Assembly: GCA_001600455.1 (NCBI GenBank) | Contig: BCKC01000003.1 | Coordinates: 1,426,001-1,490,000 of the forward strand | Source of the DNA: Endocalyx cinctus | Taxonomy: Eukaryota > Ascomycota > Sordariomycetes > Amphisphaeriales > Apiosporaceae | Length of the DNA: 64,000 nt | Direction of reading: 5' to 3' | Part shown: positions 1 through 12,398 of the stretch, piece after piece | Layout: every line of letters starts with the position of its first letter | Numbering within the stretch: the stretch's first letter is position 1 | Position numbers and translations under genes: made by a program | Notes under the pieces: generated by a model | Database searches by the model: none | Seen by the model: the letters and a program-made list of their open reading frames with translations, nothing else | Told to the model about the DNA's origin: nothing

Positions 1-1017
1 CGATAACGGCAAAGAGGCGGAAGAAGGAGAAAAAATATTGAGGATCTACTTCCTGCTGCCGTCCAACGTCGTGGTGCCGCCCTCGGTGGCCATAAAACAC
101 GCGCCCACGGGCCGGACGCTCGCGGCCAAGTGCATGCCGGCCATCTTCGCGCCGGGCTTGGGAGTCAGCTCGCGCGACGCCGGGAAGCGGGGCGTCCTGC
201 ACACGGCCTGGGCCAAAAAGCGCCTGGCCGAGCTCGAGGGCGAGATCCGCCGGGAGCTGCGCGACAACAGCGAGAGCGTCGGCCTCGAGATGGCCGTGCA
301 GGAGCGCGTCTGGATCATCGACCACTTCGGCCTGCCGGATCCGGATTCGTCCGCGTCCGGCGGCTTACCTGCCCTCAGGATTCCGACGAGAGATCAGCAG
401 CAGCAAATTCCGCCGACGCCTAAAAGCCCCCGATCGCCTATCGGAGGGAGGCTGGGAGAGAAATTGAAGGGTTTGAAGCTCGCTACGTCGCCTTCGGAAT
501 TGGCTAACGCTCATAATATTTCTCCAGGTAAGTTCGAAGTGATTTTTATATGCCCCTTACCCCACTATCCCCGCCTCCATTGGAGACCACTCAAAAAAAA
601 AAAAAAGAATACTACCTTAAATCATTTTTCCAACCTACCTATTACACATTAAGATTATCTCTCTCGTCAAATGATATACCTCTGACATAGTACATGTACC
701 ACCTAGCGCAAGCACGGCATCCCTACTATAACCTCTTTCCGGAATCATCGGGTACTACTTCTTCAACAACACCGAAACCGGCGCCACAATCTCGACTAGG
801 GGGTGGCGTCTCGATTTCGGCTGTGGCACCGCCTTCGAGAACAACCGGCGGCGTGGCTTCTTTGGACGCCATAATAGACGATCAGAGCGGTAACTCAGCC
901 GCCGCGGCACCGCCGGTGGTGTCGCAGAGCAAGGACACGGAAGACGAGCTCTTCGCCCTGCCGATGAGCCCTAGGAGCCCCGAGATGAAGACGAGCCCGT
1001 TCAGTTTCTTAAAGTAG
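1..1017 (+). CDS. 3' part of a conserved-looking protein, not identified
   Basis: The reading frame (codons starting at position 2) is open through the left edge, so the start lies outside the window. Exon 1 runs to 527, a GTAAGT intron spans about 528-706 (CTGAC branch site near 683, acceptor TAG at 706), and the last exon ends at the TAA at 1015-1017. The visible part has an ordered segment (motif GRTLAAKCMPAIFAPGLG, then a charged helix ending ERVWIIDHFGL), followed by a Ser/Pro-rich tail with two SPRSP motifs. The motif around LAAKCMPAIFAPGLG faintly resembles the NLA..FAP.L helix of RhoGAP folds, as in Msb1/Mug8-type fungal morphogenesis proteins, but I cannot confirm this and assign no function. 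The alternative acceptor at 712 keeps the same frame. Confidence 0.6.
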
Positions 1018-2127
1018 AAACAAATAAAAAATTACGAAAAATATATGCGATACCGATTTTGTAATGAGAGGGTACAGAGGAAGGTTTTTTTTTTCCTGCT
1101 GTTCATATGAATTATATAGAAGGATGACAAATACCGAAGGGGGGAAGAAAAAAGAGAAGAGTTGATCAAGAAAACGAGAAATGACTGAGAATAAACTATA
1201 GAGATTTTTATTGGAACGGAGATAGGCAGACCCGGAAGAAACCGAGTAGGGAAATGAAAGGTGACAGAATAGGAAACGGAAAGAGACAGGGCTGGCGGAA
1301 ACGGGACGATGCCTCGGACGATACGTTCACAGAAATTAAAACCCAGAAGGCAAAGAAAAAGAAGTTTAGGTTAAAAGACCTACATAATCATAATGAGATT
1401 AAAATATAAGAGAAGAGAAGAGAATTATAAAAAAGCGAGAGCTTTGATACGGCTTGGCATAAAAGTACCTACCTTCATGTTTACTTATATATATGTATAT
1501 AATGTACATGGAAGTGCCTAGTACTCATAGACCACCTGATTCTAGTTCGAATGTTTTTCAGTGGGAACTTGTTAGACAATGCTAATTATACATGTATAGA
1601 GTATAAAGATTGTTTGTTCCAGTCACTGGGCATGTGGAATTCTCGGACGAGGTGGGTAACAAATACATACGGAGTCGGGCCGGATCAAATTGGATCGGGT
1701 CGGTAAACTGGTTTTTTTCCTTCTTTTTTTTTCCTTATACCGCGACACGAAAAAAAAAAAATTGGCCTACTCACCTAGGGATAAACTGAAAGAGGAGAAG
1801 AGGTGAAAAGAAAGAGTGAAGGGAAAAAGAAAAGAAGAAACAATTCTCCACGGAGCTGAGAAATTTCAGGGTAGTTCTTTCTCGCCTAACGGCCTGTTGT
1901 CCAACTTCTATGCAGCTAATTCAACTATCTATCTATCCATCTGTCCATCGATATCTTGCTTTTTCTTCTCTCCCACTTTCCCCCCGCCGCTCTCACCCTT
2001 TGGCGAGCGAGGTTAACCAACCAACCAAACGCAGTTTATAATGCAGCAAGTTAGATAACGAGAGAGTTGATCAAGCATAGTATGTAAACGTATATCTACG
2101 CAGCACGTAGTATACTTTGTATCTTGT

Positions 2128-2128
<1 letters not shown>

Positions 2129-2171
<43 letters not shown>
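2129..2171. repeat. poly-C tract of 43 bases
   Basis: An uninterrupted run of C from 2129 to 2171, followed by GTCCCC and a C/T-rich stretch. Runs this long are unstable and hard to assemble, so the true length is uncertain. Confidence 0.95.
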
Positions 2172-2172
<1 letters not shown>

Positions 2173-3322
2173 TCCCCTCCTCCGACCTAAACTCACATGT
2201 CGCAAACCTACATGTACGCCTATGCACGGCGTCTATCTCGGCCGCATGTCGACCATCCGTTCACTCGAGGGTGCGAAGACGTATACAACAACATATATAC
2301 ATAACTTAACTAACTAACTAGTCTAGGAAGGCCAAAAAAAAAGGCCCAATCATTATATATATACTTAGGAAGAATGCAGGAGATAGAAACTGTCTCGGAT
2401 AGATCCATCAACGATCTTGGAAGGTAACGCGCGGGGCGGGAGAGGAAAAAGAAAAAAAGGGAGGTGGGTGGGAATTTGGGGAGGGAAGAGAGAGATAGAG
2501 AAGTACCGTGCATACACGTGAAACTAGCCTCCCGCTATCTACTCTGTCTTCGTATTTGCTTGCGCGCGCGTGTATTATATGTGGTCTGGTGTTCATATAT
2601 CTCCATACGGTATGCCATCCCTTTTCCAATTTACAAAAAAAAAAAAGTAAAAAAGCTAAACTTTTTAGCACGCGCCTACTTAAGATCACTTACTTCGTCT
2701 ACAAAGACCAGGCCGGCGTTATTACTATAATGTCACCGCAGCGGAAGCGGTGATATTATAGGTAACGTTGCCTCCAAATTATTACATGCTCGCACGTTCG
2801 TTTAACACGCACTATTGATTCTAGGTTAGTTTGTTGATTGTTTAAAAATGAAAAGAGATGCTGTCTTCGTATTCGGAGAGAGAGGGAGTTTCTTCATGGG
2901 AAATGGAATACCCTACGTCATTTCTCCCACCGGGGGGTAGAATGGGGGGAAGAAAAAGGGAGCCCTTAAGTGAAGGGGGAAGAGGAAAGCCAAGAAAGGG
3001 AGTTATTCGTCTTCTTTTTTTCTTGCTATCTCTTGTTCCTCTTTCCATGAGGAGACCCTTCAAATGATCTGCTATATATCTCTTCTCGTTTCTCGTACCG
3101 TATTCGGTAACCAACTCGAGAATATATTGGGAAATGTAACCTGTAACCTATCACCAAAAGTGTGGAGAGACGTCAAGCGGGACGGACTCTACCTGCCTAC
3201 ATACCTCGCCTGCCCAAAATATTTAGGTCCATATGTAGACTACATACAGTACAACGATATCTTAACTCGGATCTCTGGTAAGGATCTGCCGTAAAAATAA
3301 GAAACCTGGTCGGATCTCGCTT

Positions 3323-3340
3323 TCTCTCTCTCTCTCTCTC
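3323..3340. repeat. (TC)n microsatellite followed by poly-T
   Basis: About nine TC units followed by a run of about 16 T. Confidence 0.9.
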
Positions 3341-5011
3341 TTTTTTTTTTTTTTTTATTTCCCTACTTATCGTATTCAAAATGAATAGACATTAGACCAA
3401 AAGAAGATATTTCAAGTAGTAAATGTGATGTGATCAGTCAGTCAGTCAAATCAGTCCGCGTTCAGGGGGTGACTGCATACACTAAGATCGGGCAAACCTT
3501 CGGCGCTGGTTGTTCAATATCGGACCGACTTCGAAACCACAACCGCCAACTATGACCAGTGCCCTCCTCCATCTTCGCTGTTTCAACGCATACGAAACAA
3601 ACAATAAACCAATTTTAACCTGAGTTTAATAGACTCTAAAGGTGATACAAAAAGTTAATTCCTTTTTTTTTTTTTAAGTGTGTATTTTGATAATCCCATG
3701 ATCATACATATACCATGGTACCTACCATGTGAACACGGAAGACGGGATGGATTTTACACGATACTCGTTTTTTTTTTATTCTTATTTGTGCTGTGGTAAA
3801 GTAGTTGTAATTCGTCACCGCCATACCTCAATATTAAAGAGCCGGTTAATGGACCTAGAACGTATTATCAGACGGCGTACACCAACCAGAAGAAAAGAGC
3901 CCCATCATTTATGTCCTCCTCCTCCCTCCCCCCAACTTGGCCCCCCTTCTCCCACTCTTACTCCTGTTCTAGACTATGAGCGGAATAAATGAGGCTCTCG
4001 TTGGTTTTTTATATTAATCCGAATCAATAAACCATGATGAATAAAACGGTCGCGGAACTACCCGCGAGATGGAATGAACACACCCCCAAACCGATGCTCC
4101 TGTATGAATATGTAATATTAGTAACCAAAAGTGGGAGTTGTTGAATACTACATTAGCAGCAAGGTAGATTATTCATTTTTTCCTTTTTTTTTTCAAGTGC
4201 CGAGCCTGTACTAGGTAGGTCCATTTGTACGTCCAAGACCCCAATCATCGCCAAGATCTGTCCCGTTATGCGTACCAATCAGGCCTCCGAAAACAGACGG
4301 GTTACTGCATTGAATTTATTCTCTAACCTCAGCTTGGGAAAAAAAAAAAAAAAAAAAAAGGAACAAGAAATGTGACCTAAGTAAAACCCATGCGCGGTGT
4401 TGCGTGGGATATGCTGCGCTGCGCTGACAGGGGCACGGCGTAGGATTTTTTGTGTGTGTTGATGACATCGACAAAGCGGGATATACCGAGTACTTCCTCA
4501 GGTGTGTGTGAATCATCGTCACGTTGATACGTAGAATATACGACTAGTACGTGCTTGCGTTGAGCGTGCTTCCGTTCAGCAAATTAGTATAGGCCAGATG
4601 TACGAATACGCATGGGAGGTGAGCTTAAGCTTTTTAAACCAAAGTGACTTGCTAGATAGATTGATGGTCGATGAAGTTCGTATCTGCTCGCAGGTCACAT
4701 GTTACCTGGCGATGGTTGGTTACGAATATGATAGATAGCTTTTAGGTAGACATTCAGTCGATTTCATGCCCACAAGGACACCACCTATCAAGTGGTCCTG
4801 AAGTTCAAGGACGATTATGTTTATTTGATTCCTCACCGTCTAAGTCCTCATACCACTCTTTCTGGAGATACTAGTGCTTCCCCCTACCTGCTTCCTGATG
4901 GAGTCATAGTAGAGGGGCAAAGGTTTATCGTTGTTTAGTAGGGGGCTATGGATCGAAATATAACTAGCTCATAGTCAGTTATCCCTTGTCCTCCCATATC
5001 ATTCCATTCAT

Positions 5012-5330
5012 CTAAAGGTCAAGGTGCTTATAATCATCGCTGCGGAACTTCTTCCCGAATAGGGACAAGTCTTCATGCTCACGCGGAAGCTCCATGGTTG
5101 CCTGGTGCTGCTCCTCGTAGAATTCTACGACGAAATTGATATTCTGTAGACGGCGGGCATTTGTCTTCAGTCGCCGTTAATACAACAGGGCCCTTGTGCC
5201 CGGCTACACGCAACTTTTGATACATATAGACCTGAGTTTGCGATGGCCGGTGTGGTATTAAACATTGTCATAAAGAGTGCTCGCGTGAAGACCGGCAAAT
5301 AGGAAAGATTGTAACTCTGCATGATTTCTT
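5012..5330 (-). CDS. unidentified coding tract, C-terminal exons only
   Basis: On the minus strand, 5164-5012 is an open 51-codon stretch of strongly protein-like composition. It contains INFVVEFYEEQHQATMELP and GKKFRSDDYKHLDL and ends in TAG. It can be joined to an upstream tract (about 5330-5224, containing FNTTPAIANSGLY) through a predicted GTATCA donor at 5223 and an AAG or CAG acceptor, in a compatible phase. Further upstream (to about 5640) all frames have short open pieces, but I could not join them without stops. This may be the end of a real multi-exon gene or a decaying one. I do not recognise the product. Confidence 0.35.
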
Positions 5331-5759
5331 AGACTGTGAAAACCTGGCGGAAGCCCTGGGACCAGTAGTTCTGATAATTTCTGATGGACAAATTTACTAA
5401 GAGATGGTAACGAAGATTGAGAGATATGGATATCTTCCGCTAGCTCGCTCCCACCTTTCCGCTGAATTTACCGCGCGTTATTTCTAGCTCACGTAGCTCT
5501 GAAGTCATTATATTTGACATATGCAGGCCTCTGGGGATTATTGGTATTCGACTTCCAAGATGCACTCCGGAGAAAGGTGTATCACCCCCTTTAGCTAGCA
5601 TTATCATCTTCATTATGTCGGGCGACCTCGAGGTTAAGCTTGGAAAATAAAAAAAAATCGAGCCTCGCCTAGGCGATGACCACTGGGGAGATAGGTCGGC
5701 GGCCGTCATCTGAGTCTACAAGGTGGGAGGGGAATCCTCTGACCTGTAGTTCTCGATGA

Positions 5760-6730
5760 TCATAGGTGGCGACAGTCCTCTACATAGCTCGGGCAAACTG
5801 TAGAAAGTGGATAAATTTACGTTCGATGCCGGTAGTATAGGAAACTACGGTGGCGGATCATAATGGCGTAGAGAGTACCATGACGCAGTTTCTGGACAAG
5901 AGCCTAAACGAACGTCTCAGTATGGCTGCACTCATCGTTCACGCTGCGAAACTCGAGCTTTCATCTAAGTTCGCGGAGGAGTGGTGGAAGGTACTAGGAT
6001 AGCGACGGTGGTATTATAGACAGAGGCATATGATGCCGTGCCTAAAGAACATAAACCGGGTGATAGACTGCTCGCCCTGCAGGTCAAGGTGGGAAAGGGG
6101 CAACAATATTCCAGGTGTATTCAAGATGACTCTCATTCAAATGCCACAAAAAAATAAGTCGACGATTCAATAATTTCAAGGTTCTTCTGGCTTTGAGAAA
6201 GCATTATTCGCTATGGAGATTCTGGCAACTAGGCTAAACACTACTATTCTTGAAGCTCTTATCACCTGTCTACGTGATATTGAAATAGACAAGTTTCTTT
6301 CAGAACATATCCTGACCAACAAGGCGCCGTCATACTTTCCTCGTGGTCTTACTCAGATACCTGACGGAGTCTATTCTATTCTCGACAGTGTTCTGACAAA
6401 GTAGCCTAGTTTTTCTGATAGTGACATGCCGACATCTAGCAGCCCGCTAGATACTAATGCCTCTAATGCTTCAAGACGCAGGTATTTGCGCCGCGAGACT
6501 ATTCGACCAAAACCCTCGCCCACGTATAGCACGGTGACTACGGATATGGCCTCTCGAATAAGGATCTGTATATGGTTAGAAAAGTGTTATTTCGAACAGC
6601 CTTTCCCCGTGGCTCAGCAATCAAATACGGGAGCAGGTATTATCATACTGACCTGATTTTGGCATCAATACCCGATCACGGCACCGCATCTTACGGTTTT
6701 CCCTTCGGCGTACGTAAATCCATACCCTTT
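5760..6730 (+). pseudogene. decayed or multi-exon unidentified gene
   Basis: One plus-strand frame (codon starts divisible by 3) stays protein-like from about 5838 to 6560. It has only a few stops, at about 5999, 6170 and 6402, and local frame changes. Fragments include MTQFLDKSLNERLSMAAL (from 5880), YDAVPKEHKPGDRLLALQVK in another frame near 6035-6095, EKALFAMEILATRLNTTILE (from about 6200) and, after a frame change, DLYMVRKVLFRTAFPRG near 6570. Conventional introns do not restore one frame: the most natural one would be only 29 nt. A decayed gene or element copy therefore seems likelier than an intact gene. The family is not recognised. The tract runs up to the 3' end of VPS37 on the opposite strand. 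Confidence 0.35.
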
Positions 6731-6740
6731 TCTCCCCACC

Positions 6741-7734
6741 TCACCGCCATCCACCCACCCTCCTCTCATTCCACCTCTCCTTCCTCTCCTGCCTCAAGTA
6801 ATACAACTTCTTCGCATCCCTATACCTCCTAACCCAATCCAGTATCTCCCTCTCCGAAGCCGTGCCGGTATCCCCGCCACCACCGCCAGGCATCTCGAGC
6901 CGACCACCGATCTCTCCGCTACTACCACCGCCTCCGTCGAGAAAACTCTCCTCCAAAGCCCTGCACACCATCTCCTGCTCCTGCACCGCCTGCGCGAGCC
7001 TAGCGTACAGGCTGGAGGGCGCGAACGGTAACAAGGCATCGTCCATCTCGGCCTGCTTCGCGCGCCACTGCCGCTCGAGCGCGTGCGTCGAGAGGAGCTG
7101 GGCCTGCGCCGAGGCCCGCTGGTGCGCGAGGCGCGATTCGAGCTCGAGCAGGTGCGACGCGAGGCCGACGTTGTCGCTGAGCGCCGCTTGCAAGGAGTCC
7201 CGCGTCGCCGCGAGGGAAGGGTGGATCGTCGCGGGGGAGTGCGTCAGCGCGTTGAGGAGGGTCGGGTTCCCGAGTATTTCGGCGAGGTCTTGCTTTCTGT
7301 TCCGTTGTTTTGGTTGGTGGGCGGTTAGTTCTTGGGGGCTGGCTTGGGGAAAGGATGGATCAAGGTGTAGAAGAAAAAAAAAAAACCTACGATTTATCCT
7401 CCAAAATCTTCGGGAGCCAGTTCTCTCCCGGGTCTTCAGGTACCGCGGGTTGCATCTGCGAGTTCGGCGCGGGAATCAATCCCGACGCGGCATCCGGCGC
7501 CTTTCCTTTGCCTTCTAGTATTGCGCCCGGGTTCATTCCGAACCCCCCTACTCCTACTCCTCCGGGTACATTGTTAAAATTCGGATCGCTCGTTTCTAAT
7601 CCGGTTGGTGGCAGTGGCGGAGGCCTGGGAGAGTTTTGCCCTCCGGAGACGGTGATGGGCGTGCTGAGACGACTCGTATCGTGGCTGCTTGGTTTCGGCG
7701 GCGGTACCGGCGGGGGAGGCGTGGGTGTGTACAT
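6741..7734 (-). CDS. VPS37: ESCRT-I subunit VPS37 (Mod(r) domain protein)
   Basis: Two exons (7734-7391 and 7296-6741) join across a 94-nt GTAGGT..CAG intron to encode about 299 residues. The first ~115 residues are Pro/Gly-rich and disordered. The second exon carries an alpha-helical Mod(r)/VPS37 domain, starting near DLAEILGNPTLLNAL and ending in the basic tail YRDAKKLYYLRQERKERW, which is typical of fungal VPS37. VPS37 joins VPS23 and VPS28 in ESCRT-I, which sorts ubiquitinated cargo into multivesicular bodies at endosomes. A Gly-rich insert (about residues 240-270) breaks the helical region. The ATG at 7734 is the first in frame before the Pro-rich segment. Identification rests on overall pattern and the C-terminal motif. 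Confidence 0.8.
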
Positions 7735-8349
7735 TTCGTTTGTTTATATGTCTCTCTTTAGTGTCAATGCGCATCTAAAGAGAAATGGCGGATATAGTTC
7801 GATTGGTGGACTTTGGATGTTGTTGAATGAGTAGATCACAGTACGAATGAGCTCGGTGTAGATGGCACCTTGGAGAGTTTAGTCACTGGAGCTCCTTATC
7901 TTATCCACCCCTCCCCCTGACGCAATACCTACAGTAGTAATAGACCAGACCTAGCCAAGCTTCACAGACGATACAACCTTAAATATATATACAACACTAT
8001 CATAGTCTGACCGTTCTCGAGTTGAAATTGAAAAGCGTTTGTTTAATAATTTAAATAATTAGATAGGGAGGCATTATAATCTTAGGATGGAATTAATTTC
8101 TAATCTAGAATCATCCAAGTCAAAACGTATAATTCAAGTACCTAAGCTATCAATTACCTTAGTGCCTTGCACTCCTTGACGCCTGACATGAAGTATTAAA
8201 CGGTACAATGAAGATAATGAACCCCTGAGATGAAAGGGCTTTTTCAACATGTCCGATAAAAGACAGTGACAGTGATCATAATCGCCGGTCATTTCCCATC
8301 TACCCAGATCATCAATCCTTCAAATTTGATTGTTTTTCTTCTCCTTCTC
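7735..8349. other. intergenic: VPS37 upstream / NUP84 downstream
   Basis: AT-rich, no protein-like frame. It must carry the VPS37 promoter and the NUP84 3' end, as both genes are on the minus strand. Confidence 0.6.
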
Positions 8350-11300
8350 TTATCTCTTCACAGACCATAGCTCTCTAGTCCATCCTAATTCTCGCATTCT
8401 CTTACTGCTGCCCCCGGCATTCTTCTTGTCGCTAGCGCTGATGGCGAGCGCCTTGCTGCAGTTGGCAAATCCTTCCACAATCTCCTTCATACGCCCTGAT
8501 TTCATGAGGAGTCCTGCAATATCCGAGTCCTTCTGGGCAATGATCGAGGCGAGTTCCATGCATTCCAGTAGGTTATCTCGCGACAGACTCGTACCGGCAA
8601 AGTGCAAAACGCTCACATATCCGATTACTATCTCCGGAAGGTATGCATCTCGAAGATATGCGAAGTCTGGGTCTTCTATTGCGTTGTGGTTGATTAGCCT
8701 TTGCATCTCTGAGGATAATAGGGGTCATGGGTACCAACCTGTTGCACTCTCCACGAGCCAATCTTGAAGTATCGGCCGCATAAAGCTCTTGACCTTCTTG
8801 ACTTCGCTGCCAACATGCGTCCAGAAGTCCTTGCCAGGTTCTTCCGTGGGGCTAGGGTGTCTGTCAGTACCATGTGAATCTTTTGTATATAGGAATGCTG
8901 GGTCATACTCTTGTGCTAAAGATGTGCTAGAAGCAACTGTCTCTATCGAGTCTAATGCTCTTACGAGACATTCCATCTGGAAAAAGCTTTGCGCCGCAAC
9001 GATCTCCTCAGATCCCAATCCGTTTTCCTCGAGAGTGCCGTTTTCTACGCCTGCTCTGACTTGTTCGAACCAAGAGACGTCTGTATCGTCAGGTACCGCG
9101 ATATTCGCTTTCCGTCGGAAGATCTCCGCGCACGTCACCCGTTCGGAAAGCGCCCGAGCGGTGTGGAGGTCGAATCGAACTATATCAAATTATTAGTCAC
9201 TCACAGGAGCGGGCTTCTGAAGCTGGAAGACACTTACGGAGAAATTGTTTGTAGATAGCAGTTCCAGTCGCGAAGGTTTCGTGCCAGAGGCCATCGATAA
9301 GAAGAAACCACTCGAGAGACTCGACCAGCTTGGCGTCAACGGGTTTTAATCCATCTGGCTCGTCTCCAAAGAAGTCTGGTTTTAGAGGTCGGCCATATTT
9401 CAAGGAAGGCGGTTCGTTTAAGAACACAGTAAAATTTCCGAACGGAGGGGGTTGGTCTCCAACCCTTCCAGATTCTTCCAGGAGGGATATGGGTTGGAAT
9501 TCTACGAATCCTGCAATGTCCATGCCTAGCTTCTCCATTAACCTGAGCATCATTTCCCGATCAGCAGGATCAACAACACCGAGGATGTTGCGGCTGAGAG
9601 TGAAGAAGGCTCTGTCTCCTTGCAGGCGAGAGCAGTAGAGTGGCATTAAATCTGGCATATTTGTCAACCGCAGCGTGCTGACGTAGGCAGAGACAACATT
9701 CTCTTGAGCATCACGATGTTCCCTATCTATGCGACCGCTACCCTGAAGCTCATCGAGACTGGAGATGAGAAGATAAGCATGAGCGGCGACTCGCAAGCCC
9801 TGATGATCAGCCAAGTCGAAGAATCTCGTATCGTGGGTATCGACTTTGATACTCTTGAGGTCAGGTATTAAGGAGGAAGATGTGTTTTCATTTGCCCGCT
9901 TTCCAAGGACAGCACCGAGCTCGTAAATGTATTGACTGAGGTTATTAGAGACGATAGCTGCCTGTAAGGCTTTCATTGGGGTCATAGCTTCAGCCGAAGT
10001 TTTGGGGTTTGTTTCCAAGGAGCTTACAAGCCTCTCTCCCACCGACTCGGCATCGCCGTGGAACTGTACAGCGTTGAATGCTGTAAATGCTTGAGTAATT
10101 GTCATCGCTGTCTCCGGTGACGATCGTTTGAGAAGATAGGCATCAAACTGTGATCGTAGTAAGGCATTATAGTGGGCATAAACATGGTCGTCCCAGTCCT
10201 TACAAATTTCCTCTACACTTTGTATGTCGCCCGATAAAATACCGTAAACGGCCCTCTCGTAGTCGTCGGTACCACCCTGGCGTGCTAGGGCGAAGCAAGT
10301 CCGACGCCAGAGAAGGGTAGAGAACGCGTCACAAAGGAATTTATCGTCGCCGTCTTCTTTCGACAAGGGCATGGCCGACATACTCACAGCCCTCCAGACC
10401 TCGGTTCTCTCGACACACCAGTCTCGAATTTCGTTGATGCTACGTCCTCTTCGTAGTAGCTCGTAGCATCCGCGCCAGATTGCCCTCTCGAAATATTCGT
10501 CTTGCGGCTGAAGCCTCCGGTTTTGTCTTGTGGCTACATCGGGATCGAGCTGTGTGACTAAAGGGTTAGATCCGTTTGTGTCGACGAGAATCTGTCCAGC
10601 ATCGGCGCTGTTGGGGTCGAGGACGCCAGACCATCCGTTGATGTTCTTCTGCATCTTGATTGTGGACCGGGTATGAAGCCAACCATAAGCTATTATGTCG
10701 CCGCGCTCCGCTCTCTGCTGGTATTCGCGGACAAGTTCATCGATATCTGTGCCCGACTCGTCCGCACTCGTCTGCAGACACTCCAAGATGACCTTGCGCT
10801 CCATAGCTATCGGGTCCGATTGTAAGAATTCGCGCCAGAGCTCCGAGCAAGATTCTAGTTTGGAGATCTCGCGGCGAACGGGATTTAGGGGCGCTCGGGT
10901 AGAGTATCGTAGAGGTAGTAACCGACGTAACAAATTCCAAGTCTGAGCCTCTTGCTGCCAATGAGCTAGCGTTTTAGCAGAGGAGGGAGATTGCGCTCCA
11001 TTCTCCGCATCGTCAAGATCCATAGAGTCTTGACTCGAACCATCGTCTAACCGTCGAAGGGCGCCGCTAGAAGACTGTCGCTGAGATTGACGTAGAATCT
11101 GGACTTTCTCGACCGCATAGTCGTAGTAGACGTCGACGAGCTTGAAAATCTCGGCTCTTTTTTCGGCAGGTGTATTTCTCGAAACGGATAACGAATCTAA
11201 AGCCTTCGAAAAGCGTGCAGCATCATCGTAGAACTCTTCGGAACTTTCATCTTCGGAAGGCGACTCTGTTATTTGGATAGGTACCTAAGTTAGCTATGCT

Positions 11301-11429
11301 TCATAGCTACTAAAATTGCGTTTGAAAAGCAGCAACTTGTGACCTACCTTGATCGCGCCATCCTGCAAAAAGGTCAGGTCTACTATCAACCTGCATCTGG
11401 GATGTTCTCTGTGGTCTTTGAGATAACAT
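8350..11429 (-). CDS. NUP84: nuclear pore protein Nup84/Nup107
   Basis: Predicted exons are 11429-11348, 11265-9239 (last base 9238), 9179-8739 and 8708-8350, giving about 969 residues. Introns: 82 nt (GTAGGT..CAG), 58 nt (GTAAGT..TAG) and an apparent 30-nt interval (8738-8709). The protein is mostly helical without low complexity, as expected for the Nup84/Nup107 scaffold of the Y-complex. The N-terminal part has an acidic Ser/Glu stretch, the middle reads LHTRSTIKMQKNINGW and FERAIWRGCYELLRRGRS, and the C-terminal part has LRDAYLPEIVIGYVSVLHFAG, which matches the conserved C-terminal block of the family. The start at 11429 is the first ATG of a short 27-codon exon. The 30-nt interval removes an in-frame TGA: without it the protein would lose its last ~120 residues. 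Confidence 0.85.
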
Positions 11430-12398
11430 TATGAAGTTGCGTGGCCGACAGAAGATGATCTTTAATGTGGCTTTTGGCAAGCCAGCATTTTAGATGCTCC
11501 CAGTTTTTTTTGTAATATTTTCTTTCCTCAATAGAGGGAGCTAAGGGTTTGTAGTTTATCAATTAGGTAGGAGAAGTGGGTGGAAATTAGATAAGGTATC
11601 GAATTAATTAATGGGTATAAAGTATGACGATAGTGGGTGGTTTCTTGGTCACGAAACGAAGATATCATCAACTATCAACTGAAGTCGATTCAGAAAATAA
11701 TGTTTAAACGCGATGAGTACACACGGTTTGCTGCTAGGATTGGTTGGTAGGGATACTGCGATAGTTTTAGCGTGTTAGGTACAATATTGTGGGGCGATAC
11801 TGATCCCTTGTTAGAAGTTGGTAATATACTACCTAGGCTGCTAGGTAGAGATGGAATAAGTGTGGCTAATAGGTGCTTACTCGTAAGTACCTAATCTTCT
11901 ACTCTGTACAGAGTACTGCAATGCTGCTATTGCACTAATACAGACTATACTTAGTGTACTTGCCACAATAGCAAATACAAAAAAAAAAAAAAAAAACTTA
12001 GTAGGAGGCTGGAGCTCCACAAAAGAAATGGATATAAAAAGTTTACGCGGTAGAAAATTACTTCCTCTTCTTCTTTTTCTTTTCCTCCATAATGTCATCG
12101 GCATTCATATTAGAGTCTCGGAACAAGCCAATTATTAATTCAATGCCTGTTCAGATCCTATAGGGATCTCTCGCGCGCTCAATGATCGCCTAGAAAAATT
12201 CCATCCTACGTAAAAGTTGCTTAAATATTTCTTCCATTTAGGTCAACGTGAATAAGTAGTCTGGAACATCTTGAATATCTCCTACTCAAGACTTTTTTTG
12301 TATATGTCTATGTCTACTTATATATAAAACTTATTAATACAATCTCGAAGAGGAAAACCAAACCCTAAGTATCTAACCTAATACTCGAGAAATTTTAT
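11430..12398. other. intergenic: NUP84 upstream / CMC4 downstream
   Basis: AT-rich with a poly-A run near 11979-11996 and an inverted repeat at 11829-11848. No protein-like frame was found. Confidence 0.6.
11829..11848. repeat. inverted repeat CTACCTAG-gctg-CTAGGTAG
   Basis: Perfect 8-bp arms around a 4-base spacer, one of several ACCTAGGT-type palindromes in this window. Confidence 0.85.

Larger units (their letters stand above)
1018..5011. other. gene-poor intergenic stretch
   Basis: After the first gene I see no open frame with convincing protein character on either strand. The stretch holds many poly(A)/poly(T) runs, a 43-base poly-C run (2129-2171), a TC repeat (about 3323-3340) and low-complexity purine tracts around 2940-3010. 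Short open frames here translate to runs of Pro, Phe, Lys or Arg and look like chance. The first several hundred bases are probably the 3' UTR of the left-edge gene. Confidence 0.6.

Noticed and set aside
6862..7518. Plus-strand open frame over VPS37
   Set aside because: It lies opposite the two-exon VPS37 gene and has Ser/Arg/Cys-rich low-information composition.
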